The position numbers and the translations under genes are program-made. The notes below the pieces were generated by a model. It saw only the letters and a list, made by a program, of their open reading frames with translations, ran no database searches and was not told the origin of the DNA. A stretch of DNA of 64,000 nucleotides, from assembly GCF_025685655.1 (NCBI RefSeq), contig NZ_JAGSYG010000003.1:62001-126000 (forward strand). Direction: 5' to 3'. The DNA is from Acidicapsa ligni. Lineage in GTDB: Bacteria > Acidobacteriota > Terriglobia > Terriglobales > Acidobacteriaceae. This document shows positions 23,373-30,504 of the stretch, piece after piece (positions within the stretch are counted from its first letter, which is position 1; each line of letters opens with the position of its first letter).

Positions 23373-23801
23373 TCACAGCTCTTCAGCCGGGAGCGGATAA
23401 CGCAGGACGGCAACATCCCCATCGGGATCGTCAAGATTGATCTCGATGACCTCGTTCACAAATTGCTCCCCGCCGGCGAGTTCGTCGAGGGCAGCCTGAA
23501 AGAGGTCACACTGGACCGGCCACCTCATACCGTAGGGGCCATTCAGGCAGATGAGACCGGCGTGGAGAGCAGCATCGGCGTACTGTCCCTTGGAGCCGGG
23601 ATCTTCTGCCGGTCCCCGGAAGTCGTCACTGTTCTGGGTCACAAAGGTCCAGTCGCCCTCGAGGATGAAGGGCTTCAGCTCCCAGTCCTTCCACCCCGCC
23701 TTACCCAGCCAGGAGACATGGGAACTCTCCGGATACCCGGCCTTCACTGCAACTTCTACCAACTTCGGGCTCAAACACTCATCGATCAGGAATTTCGGCA
23801 C
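23373..23801 (-). CDS. DUF5615-type PIN-like toxin
   Basis: A 142-residue protein with the start pattern of DUF5615/Mut7-C-like PIN proteins: MPKFLIDECLSPKLVEVAVKAG, here with Asp7-Glu8, then a second acidic site in TFVTQNSDDFRG. These conserved acidic residues are expected to bind metal in a PIN-fold nuclease. It starts 3 bases after the DUF433 antitoxin gene, the usual order for this toxin-antitoxin class. It is somewhat longer than typical DUF5615 proteins (about 110-120 residues), the extra part being C-terminal. RNase activity is inferred from the fold. Confidence 0.78.
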   Translation of the reverse strand: MPKFLIDECLSPKLVEVAVKAGYPESSHVSWLGKAGWKDWELKPFILEGDWTFVTQNSDDFRGPAEDPGSKGQYADAALHAGLICLNGPYGMRWPVQCDLFQAALDELAGGEQFVNEVIEINLDDPDGDVAVLRYPLPAEEL

Positions 23802-23804
23802 AAA

Positions 23805-24437
23805 TTACCCTCCGATAGAGGAGGGCCGTAGCCGCTTCTTGAGATAAGACTTTACTCCCGGGATATTGGAGGAGGTCCGCTTCGGGCGGCCCTTGGGAGG
23901 GACCGCCCGTGCGTATACAAGAGCCAGTTTGATCTGCCAGTCCTTGAGGCTGGGGTACGATTCGAGGATCTCTTCCAACGGAACGTCTGCTTCGACCATC
24001 GCGGCAACATCATAGGCCGGAACACGAGTGCCCTTGAAGACTGGTGTGCCACCAAGAATCTCGGGATCTTCGACGACTGCTTCACGAGCCCGCGCCAGTT
24101 GGTGAAGGCGGTCGTCCACCTCTCTTGAAAAGTCGGAGAAGCGGACGGTCACGAAATGCTCTTCGAAGGTGCAGTTCTTCCAGCTATCCCCCGCCTGGCA
24201 GTGTTCGAGTGCATTCCGAATTGCCCGCTGGCGTGCCGAAGCAGTCAGCAGATCGGCCGTCTCAAAGTAGAACGCGATCAGCACGCAGGCGTCCGTCCGA
24301 AACGTTCGCATCTGAGCGGTACGGTACAGGTCCTCCGGCAGGATTTTTTCGTCGATCATGCGCTGAATCTGCGGGACCGAAACCCCGGCGGCAACCGCTG
24401 CCTCGCTGGTTGTCAGATATTCCATCAGGGCTCCCAT
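23805..24437 (-). CDS. DUF433 antitoxin with N-terminal MerR-like helix-turn-helix
   Basis: A 210-residue protein in three parts. The first ~50 residues are a MerR/excisionase-like HTH (YLTTSEAAVAAGVSVPQIQRM). The middle is alpha-helical. Residues ~140-190 are a DUF433 domain with its typical motif (DPEILGGTPVFKGTRVPAYD, then SYPSLKDWQIKLAL). DUF433 proteins pair with DUF5615/PIN-like toxins, and the toxin gene follows directly. The start at 24437 has GGAGG just upstream; the ATG four codons further on is possible. The promoter has a -10 box TATAAT on the minus strand (24464-24459) and a 14-bp palindrome in the adjacent spacer region, consistent with MerR-like autoregulation. Confidence 0.82.
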   Translation of the reverse strand: MGALMEYLTTSEAAVAAGVSVPQIQRMIDEKILPEDLYRTAQMRTFRTDACVLIAFYFETADLLTASARQRAIRNALEHCQAGDSWKNCTFEEHFVTVRFSDFSREVDDRLHQLARAREAVVEDPEILGGTPVFKGTRVPAYDVAAMVEADVPLEEILESYPSLKDWQIKLALVYARAVPPKGRPKRTSSNIPGVKSYLKKRLRPSSIGG

Positions 24438-24458
24438 GGAACCTCCAGTGTCTCCCTT

Positions 24459-24484
24459 ATTATAAACGCATCTGAAGCTTCAGA
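24459..24484 (-). promoter_or_regulatory. Promoter -10 box and operator palindrome of the toxin-antitoxin operon
   Basis: On the minus strand a TATAAT box (complement of 24459-24464) lies 22 bases before the antitoxin start. TCTGAAGCTTCAGA (24471-24484) is a perfect palindrome just upstream of it, flanked by direct ACGCAT copies, where the spacer between -35 and -10 should be. MerR-type proteins bind in this spacer. No clear -35 is visible. Confidence 0.55.
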
Positions 24485-24627
24485 CGCATTATTTAGCTTT
24501 TGCCTATCTCTCACGAAATAGGCAGCTTGCGCTTGCACCTCCCGGATGCGGAATTCACAGGTTGACAACCCCACTCCTTGAACGCAGAATCAAATCTCCG
24601 AAAGGCGAATAAAAAGCGAATCACGAG

Positions 24628-25392
24628 ATGGCGAGCGCAGCTACATTACGGGCAGAAATCGAAGGGATATTGGAAGCCCGGATTCCTTCTGCGCTTACCC
24701 CTCGACGAAGGGTCGAACAGGAGTCGATGTCCTGTGGAATCAACGATATAGATCGCCTTGAAGCCTTCCGCCGCGGAACCCTGGTGGAGGTCTGCGGTTC
24801 GCCTTCCTCGGGAAGAACTACGCTCCTGCACGGTCTGCTCTCGCGCTGTACTGGCGGAGGCGAAGCCGCAGCCGTCATCGATGTCACCGATTCGTTTGAT
24901 CCGGTTTCAGCGTCTCGGCAGGGAATCGCGCTAAGCGAACTTTTGTGGGTCCGTTGCGGGATGCCCAGAATTCACGGCCGGAAGCTTTCCGCGCTGGAGC
25001 AGGGTCTTGTTGCGGCGGTTCTTCTGCTGCAGGGTGGCGGTTTCGGCATGCTGGTTGTCGATATGGCCAACGTGTCCGCAAAGGAGGCACGGAATATTCC
25101 GCTTGCGAAATGGTTCCAGTTACGTCGAGCGGTCGAAGGAACGCAGACGCTCCTGGTGATCCTGGTGCAGCAGTCGAACGCGGGCAGCAGCAGCGCCAGC
25201 ATCATCGATCTTTCGCAGGCAGGGGTAGAAGTCGAGAAATCGCGCACCACCCACTTCACACATATTGATGGCGACTGCGTCATCAGAACCCTGTCCTCCC
25301 GCGCTGAGGTTGTGCGCGGCCAGATGCGCAAACCGGTCCAATCGGTCCGCAAAACCGGGGAGTTCTCGACAGACCTCCATTCGTATCGTTGA
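24628..25392 (+). CDS. imuA: ImuA, RecA-like mutasome component
   Basis: A 254-residue RecA/SulA-like protein of the ImuA family. It has a degenerate P-loop (CGSPSSGRTTLLHGLL), a Walker-B-like strand (FGMLVVDMANV) and a RecA-like core, and is much shorter than RecA. ImuA works with ImuB and DnaE2 in error-prone, SOS-linked lesion bypass; the three genes follow in that order here. The ATG at 24628 has only a weak ribosome site. Just upstream are two tandem near-copies (AAAGGCGAAT, AAAAGCGAAT, 24601-24621), which might be a regulator site, but no known LexA box was recognised. Confidence 0.85.
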   Translation: MASAATLRAEIEGILEARIPSALTPRRRVEQESMSCGINDIDRLEAFRRGTLVEVCGSPSSGRTTLLHGLLSRCTGGGEAAAVIDVTDSFDPVSASRQGIALSELLWVRCGMPRIHGRKLSALEQGLVAAVLLLQGGGFGMLVVDMANVSAKEARNIPLAKWFQLRRAVEGTQTLLVILVQQSNAGSSSASIIDLSQAGVEVEKSRTTHFTHIDGDCVIRTLSSRAEVVRGQMRKPVQSVRKTGEFSTDLHSYR

Positions 25393-25400
25393 GACCGGTC

Positions 25401-26906
25401 ATGCTCTATGCCTGTGTGTATGTTCCCAACTTCGTGGCGCAGGCGGCTCTGCGGAACGATCCGGAGGTAGCGGCGAAACCCTTCGCCGTCGTGGATGGCG
25501 TTCCTCCCCAGGTTCGCGTCGTCGCCTTGAACTCTCGGGCAAAGCGGCTGGGGCTGTGGGTCGGCATGACCACGGCAGATGCTGGCGCCCAGAGTGCCGT
25601 TCGCATCCGGGAACGTTCGCTCGGGCTCGAGAAGGCAGCGCATGCGGCACTGGTCGATTGCCTGGCTCGATTCTCACCCTGGTGTGAGGAGGTCGCCGAC
25701 GATCTATGCGTGCTGGATATCAGCGGACTTTCAAAGCTGTTGGGGACTCCCGGGCAGATCGCCAGAAGCATACGCGTGGAGGCCCGGCGCCTCCCTCTAT
25801 ATATAAAGGTAGGTGTTGCCCGGAACATCGACTCTGCCATCCATGTGGCCAGAGCCACGAAGAACATCTTTGTGCTTCCTTCCGGACAGGAAGCCGAGCA
25901 TCTGAAGGACGTTCCGCTCGAAATTCTGGATCCGGCTCCGGAGATTCTCAAGACGCTGCATCGCTGGGGGATCCGCACCTTCGGTCAACTGGCGATCCTG
26001 CCGCATTTAGCACTCTCCCAGCGGCTCGGGCAGGAAGGGCTTCGTTTACAGAGGCTGGCCCAGGGGCAATCAAACCGGATTCTTGTTCCGACGTCCGCCC
26101 CCGCGATCTTCGAGGAAGAGATGAGCTTCGATCATGCGGTCGAAGATCTCGAATCGCTGGCCTTCGTCTTCCACCGGCTTCTCGCACAACTTGTCCTTCG
26201 CCTCTCGAGTAGAAGCCTGGCGATCGGCGAACTCCATCTCGAACTGTTCCTCGACCTCGCAACAGACGGAGTCACCGCCACGGACAAACTCTTTTCGCGC
26301 TCGCTGAAGCTGCCGGTGCCGACCGTCGATCTCACGCTTCTGCTCAAGCTTCTGCAGCTCGATCTTGAGGCGCATCAACCAGGTGCCCCAGTCGCGAAGT
26401 TGATCCTTCGGGCCGAACCGGCGAAACCGAGTGCCGTCCAGGACGGGATGTTTGTTCCGAGACGGCCGGAGCCGCAGAAAATGGAACTCACTCTGGCGAG
26501 GCTGCGGAATCTCGTTGGTGAGGGCAGGGTAGGCTCTCCCGAACTGATCGATCAGCACATGCAGATTCCGTTTCGCATGGCCAGATTCGCTCCGGGGATG
26601 TTCCGAATAAAGCCTTCTGATCTTCCCGTAAGTCGCACGGCCGTGCGCATCTTCCGTCCGAGTGTGCCGGCCGATGTCGAGAAGAACCGCGGAGCACCGC
26701 GCCGGATTCGCTTCCAGGGGAAGGGATACCGGGTCCTGCAGGCCTCCGGTCCATGGAGACGTTCGGGAGAATGGTGGACTCATGAGCACTGGGGTCGTGA
26801 CGAATGGGATCTCGTTCTTGACCGAGCGGAAAGCGGGCGTCTTGTCGTTCGCGCTTACAGGGACCTGGTTACAGGCCGCTGGTATGTCGACGGAGAGTAC
26901 GACTGA
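25401..26906 (+). CDS. imuB: ImuB, inactive Y-family polymerase adaptor
   Basis: A ~501-residue Y-family polymerase homologue. The expected first catalytic motif is replaced (LYACVYVPNFVAQAAL lacks the DxD-type aspartate), and the second motif reads ADDLCVLDISG instead of SIDEAYLD, the degeneration typical of ImuB. ImuB does not polymerise; it bridges the beta clamp and DnaE2. Little-finger-like and C-terminal regions follow, ending with WYVDGEYD. The ATG at 25401 gives the canonical N-terminus; a TTG at 25389 would overlap the imuA stop. The stop shares one base with the dnaE2 start (TGATG), implying translational coupling. Confidence 0.85.
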   Translation: MLYACVYVPNFVAQAALRNDPEVAAKPFAVVDGVPPQVRVVALNSRAKRLGLWVGMTTADAGAQSAVRIRERSLGLEKAAHAALVDCLARFSPWCEEVADDLCVLDISGLSKLLGTPGQIARSIRVEARRLPLYIKVGVARNIDSAIHVARATKNIFVLPSGQEAEHLKDVPLEILDPAPEILKTLHRWGIRTFGQLAILPHLALSQRLGQEGLRLQRLAQGQSNRILVPTSAPAIFEEEMSFDHAVEDLESLAFVFHRLLAQLVLRLSSRSLAIGELHLELFLDLATDGVTATDKLFSRSLKLPVPTVDLTLLLKLLQLDLEAHQPGAPVAKLILRAEPAKPSAVQDGMFVPRRPEPQKMELTLARLRNLVGEGRVGSPELIDQHMQIPFRMARFAPGMFRIKPSDLPVSRTAVRIFRPSVPADVEKNRGAPRRIRFQGKGYRVLQASGPWRRSGEWWTHEHWGRDEWDLVLDRAESGRLVVRAYRDLVTGRWYVDGEYD

Positions 26907-29900
26907 TGGGATATGTCGAACTCCACGCCCGATCTGCATTCAGCTTCCTGGGAGCAGCTTCCTCACCAGAAACGCTCGCCGAGGTATGTGCTGGGCGCGG
27001 TATCTCCGCCATCGGTCTTCTCGATCAGGATGGCGTCTATGGCTCGCCGCGCATGCACATGGCGGCTGAAAAGCTGGGATTGCGCGCCCATGTCGGTGCG
27101 GAAATTTCTGTTGAAGACACGCTCTTTGGAGAAGCTGCGCGGTGCCGATACCCCCTCCTTGCCGAATCGAGGACAGGCTACCAGAATCTCTGCCGGCTGA
27201 TCACCCGATACAAGCTGAGGGAGAACCAAAAAGGTGAAGGTGCCGCTGTCTTTCACGAACTCGAAGAGTTCGCCAGTGGCCTCGTGTGTCTTACCGGCGG
27301 ATCGGAAGGGCCGCTAGCGGCGGCTCTCGGGCGCGGCGGGTATGACGAAGGCGTTCGCACGGTCGAACGCCTGGTGCAGACGTTCGGCCCACAGAATGTC
27401 TACGTCGAGGTGCAGCGACATCGCAACCGACAACAGGAATTTCGTAACAAGGCAGCCGTGTCGATCGCCCGCACGTTTGGCTTGCCGCTGCTGGCGACCA
27501 ATGGAGTGCAGTATGCGACTCCTCGGGAACGCGAAATCCAGGACGTGATGACAGCCATTCGGCTGCATACCACTCTTGAAGGCGCGGGAACAACACTTCA
27601 GGGAAACGCCGAGCGCTACATCCGTTCCGGCGCGGAGATGGCGGCGCTGTTTGCCGATCTCCCTGAGGCGATCTCGAACACCGAAGCTCTCTCCGGGAGA
27701 CTGCAGTTCCAGCTCAAGGACCTCGGCTACCAGTTGCCGCGCTATCCGGTGCCCGAGGGCGAAACGATGATCTCCTTCCTGCGAGAGAGGACACGCGAGG
27801 GCTGGAACTGGCGCTATGGATACAAGACAGATTCGAGCCTGAGAGAACGCGCCCACAAACAGGTTGAACGAGAGCTCGCTCTGATCGAAAAGCTCGACCT
27901 GGCCGGCTATTTCCTCATCGTCTGGGACCTGATCCGTTTCTGCAAGGAACAAGGAATTCTGGTCCAGGGACGAGGCTCCGCGGCAAACAGCGCGGTCTGT
28001 TATTCGCTCGGTATTACGATTGTCGATCCAGTCGGCATGGACCTGCTCTTCGAGCGGTTTCTGAGTGAAGAGCGGGGTGAGTGGCCCGATATCGACCTGG
28101 ATCTGCCGAGCGGCGATCAGCGCGAAGCGGTAATCCAGTACCTATACAAAAAATACGGTAGGCACGGCGCCGCCATGACTGCGAACGTAATTACCTACCG
28201 CGCGAAATCAGCAGCGCGTGAGGTTGGCAAAGTTCTGGGACTGACGGAAGACACGCTGGCCGAAGTCTCCGCGACCGTAACTTCGTTCGAATGGAGGTCG
28301 CCTACGGACTCGCTCGAGGAGCACTTCCGCCAGGCTGGCCTCGACCTCACGAATCCGACGATCCAAACCTTTCTCAATCTTTCGATGAGGATGCAGGATC
28401 TGCCGCGGAACCTCGGGCAGCACAGCGGCGGCATGATTGTCTGTCAGGGGCAGCTCGATGCGGTAGTCCCTCTTGAACCCGCAACGATGCCGAACCGCAC
28501 AGTAGTCCAGTGGGACAAGGACGATTGTTCCGATTTCGGAATCATCAAGTTCGATCTTCTTGGCCTGGGCATGATGGCTGTGCTCGAAGAGTCTCTGACA
28601 CTGATCCGCAAGCGATACGAGGAGGACATCGATCTTGCTCATCTGCCGGTCGATGATCCAGATGTATATGCGGCGATTCAAGACGCGGACGTTATAGGCG
28701 TCTTCCAGATCGAGTCGCGTGCGCAGATGAGTTCGTTGCCCAGAACTTGTCCGAAGTGCTTTTACGACCTCGTCAAGCAGGTGGCGATCATCCGTCCCGG
28801 CCCGGTCATCGGCGACTTCGTGAATCCCTATGTCATGAGGGTTCTGGGACGGCAGCCTGTCACCTATCCTCATCCACTGCTCGAGCCAATTCTTTTCCGT
28901 ACGCTCGGCGTTCCGCTTTTCCAGGAACAGATTCTTCGCGTCGCCATGGTAATGGCTGATCTTACTGGGGGCGAGGCGGAACAGCTGCGTCGCGCTATGG
29001 GAAGCAAACGATCCGTCGCAAAGGTGCTTGCGATGGAGTCTCTGATGCGCAGCCGTATGGCAGCGAAGGATGTTGCCTCGGCAGTCCAGGATGAAATCAT
29101 CCGGCTGATCCAGGCCGTAGGACATTACATGTTCCCGGAATCGCACGCAGCAAGTTTCGCAAGCCTCACTTATGCGAGCGCCTATCTCAGAGAACACTAT
29201 CGCGCCGCGTTCACGGCAGCAATTCTCAATCAGCAGCCGATGGGTTTCTACTCACCCGATACTCTCGTCAGCGACGCGCAGCGGCACGGTCTGAAGGTCC
29301 ACTACATCGACATCAACGCTTCCGAGTGGCTCTGCACTCTGGAACTGTCGAACGATTTGGTGCCGAAACACGAGTTGCGAATTGGCTTCCGCTACGTTCG
29401 CGGTATGCGGAAGGTCGCTGGGGAGGCGATTGTTCGCGCCCGAGAGGCCGACGGTCCGTTTGTCTCGGTGGCCGATTTGTTACGACGCGTCCCTGAGCTG
29501 CGCGGCGAAGAGCTGACGACGCTTGCCGAGATTGGCGCACTCAATTCGACCTACGAATCTCTGACGGAGGGCCATCGCCGAACTGCGTTGTGGGATGTCG
29601 CGAGAGCGATCCAATCGCCGGGACCGCTTTTTGACGGGCTGAAAGATGAAGACCGGACCGCGCCGCTCGATCGGATGACTCACGAGGAACGGCTGCTCGC
29701 CGACTACCGCGGAGCCAGCATGACCACGGGGCCCCGTCCTTTGTACTACAGCCGGAAGGCGCTCAATGAAATGGGGGTCACGACAGCGATTCGGCTTCGG
29801 AATACTCCGGACAAGACACGGGTGACCGTGGCTGGTTTTGCGATCACAACTCAACGCCCCGGAACTGCCAGCGGGTTGTTGTTCGTGAGCCTCGAAGATG

Positions 29901-30091
29901 AAACCGGCATCGCCAACGCCGTGGTGATGCCAAATCTCTACGGCCGATACCGCCCTCTCCTGGATAGAGCCAGGTTCCTGCTCATTGAAGGGAAGATGCA
30001 AAATGTCGATGGTGTTTTAACTGTGCGGGCGGAGAGAATTCGTCCGCTCAATGTGACAGGGATTCCGATGGCTTCTCGCAGCTTCCGATAA
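26906..30091 (+). CDS. dnaE2: DnaE2 (ImuC), error-prone DNA polymerase III alpha subunit
   Basis: A 1061-residue C-family polymerase. It has an N-terminal PHP domain (VELHARSAFSFLGAASSPET), the palm with catalytic aspartates in PDIDLDL (Asp395 and Asp397), a thumb and fingers, a helix-hairpin-helix region and an OB fold near the C-terminus (TRVTVAGFAITTQRPGTASG). The PHP metal site is degenerate: the HxH near the start reads HAR, and the later DHDG-type motif reads DQDG. This suggests no PHP exonuclease and fits error-prone synthesis. The length matches DnaE2 rather than replicative DnaE1. It is coupled to imuB by a one-base overlap. Confidence 0.92.
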   Translation: MGYVELHARSAFSFLGAASSPETLAEVCAGRGISAIGLLDQDGVYGSPRMHMAAEKLGLRAHVGAEISVEDTLFGEAARCRYPLLAESRTGYQNLCRLITRYKLRENQKGEGAAVFHELEEFASGLVCLTGGSEGPLAAALGRGGYDEGVRTVERLVQTFGPQNVYVEVQRHRNRQQEFRNKAAVSIARTFGLPLLATNGVQYATPREREIQDVMTAIRLHTTLEGAGTTLQGNAERYIRSGAEMAALFADLPEAISNTEALSGRLQFQLKDLGYQLPRYPVPEGETMISFLRERTREGWNWRYGYKTDSSLRERAHKQVERELALIEKLDLAGYFLIVWDLIRFCKEQGILVQGRGSAANSAVCYSLGITIVDPVGMDLLFERFLSEERGEWPDIDLDLPSGDQREAVIQYLYKKYGRHGAAMTANVITYRAKSAAREVGKVLGLTEDTLAEVSATVTSFEWRSPTDSLEEHFRQAGLDLTNPTIQTFLNLSMRMQDLPRNLGQHSGGMIVCQGQLDAVVPLEPATMPNRTVVQWDKDDCSDFGIIKFDLLGLGMMAVLEESLTLIRKRYEEDIDLAHLPVDDPDVYAAIQDADVIGVFQIESRAQMSSLPRTCPKCFYDLVKQVAIIRPGPVIGDFVNPYVMRVLGRQPVTYPHPLLEPILFRTLGVPLFQEQILRVAMVMADLTGGEAEQLRRAMGSKRSVAKVLAMESLMRSRMAAKDVASAVQDEIIRLIQAVGHYMFPESHAASFASLTYASAYLREHYRAAFTAAILNQQPMGFYSPDTLVSDAQRHGLKVHYIDINASEWLCTLELSNDLVPKHELRIGFRYVRGMRKVAGEAIVRAREADGPFVSVADLLRRVPELRGEELTTLAEIGALNSTYESLTEGHRRTALWDVARAIQSPGPLFDGLKDEDRTAPLDRMTHEERLLADYRGASMTTGPRPLYYSRKALNEMGVTTAIRLRNTPDKTRVTVAGFAITTQRPGTASGLLFVSLEDETGIANAVVMPNLYGRYRPLLDRARFLLIEGKMQNVDGVLTVRAERIRPLNVTGIPMASRSFR

Positions 30092-30504
30092 GAATCTCAA
30101 CCGCAGAGAGCGCGAAAGCAAATCCAGAGTTCTTGTGCGTGGTGCGTCAACCAACAGCACATCGCATCGTATTCTCTGGCGATGAGATCAATGACCCGGG
30201 CAGTCGAAAGAGACATCCGGTTCAAAGAACCGGATTGCAGATAGTGCGACGAAGAGCATTCTTCACACCATTTCGCTCACAGCTGACAAGTCGGACACTG
30301 TCGTGCGGGACCACAGTCGCTGGAAAGCTTCGCTTAGCACCTGGCGGCCACGTTTTGCCTGCAATGTTCTCCTCTGAAAATCCAGACCGCGAACCGGAGG
30401 ACGGGCACATCGAAGTCTCATTCAGGGAAAGTCGTCCCCTCCAGGAAGTCTCCGGGACACAGAGAGGTTTGGCAGTCAGATGAGATCATGGATGGCTTTA
30501 AGCT
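30092..30504. other. Intergenic region after dnaE2 with a hairpin
   Basis: 413 bases between the convergent dnaE2 and glycosidase genes. The perfect 9-bp hairpin ATCCGGTTC-AAA-GAACCGGAT lies at 30215-30235. On the minus strand it is followed by a pyrimidine-rich run (GTCTCTTTC), so it could terminate the glycosidase transcript. The open frame at 30133-30483 does not resemble a protein. Confidence 0.5.

Noticed and set aside
30215..30235. GGTTCAAAGAACC as a tRNA T-arm
   Set aside because: It is a simple perfect hairpin with no acceptor, D or anticodon stems around it.
30133..30483. 116-residue open frame after dnaE2
   Set aside because: No family pattern, no ribosome site, and it covers a terminator-like hairpin.
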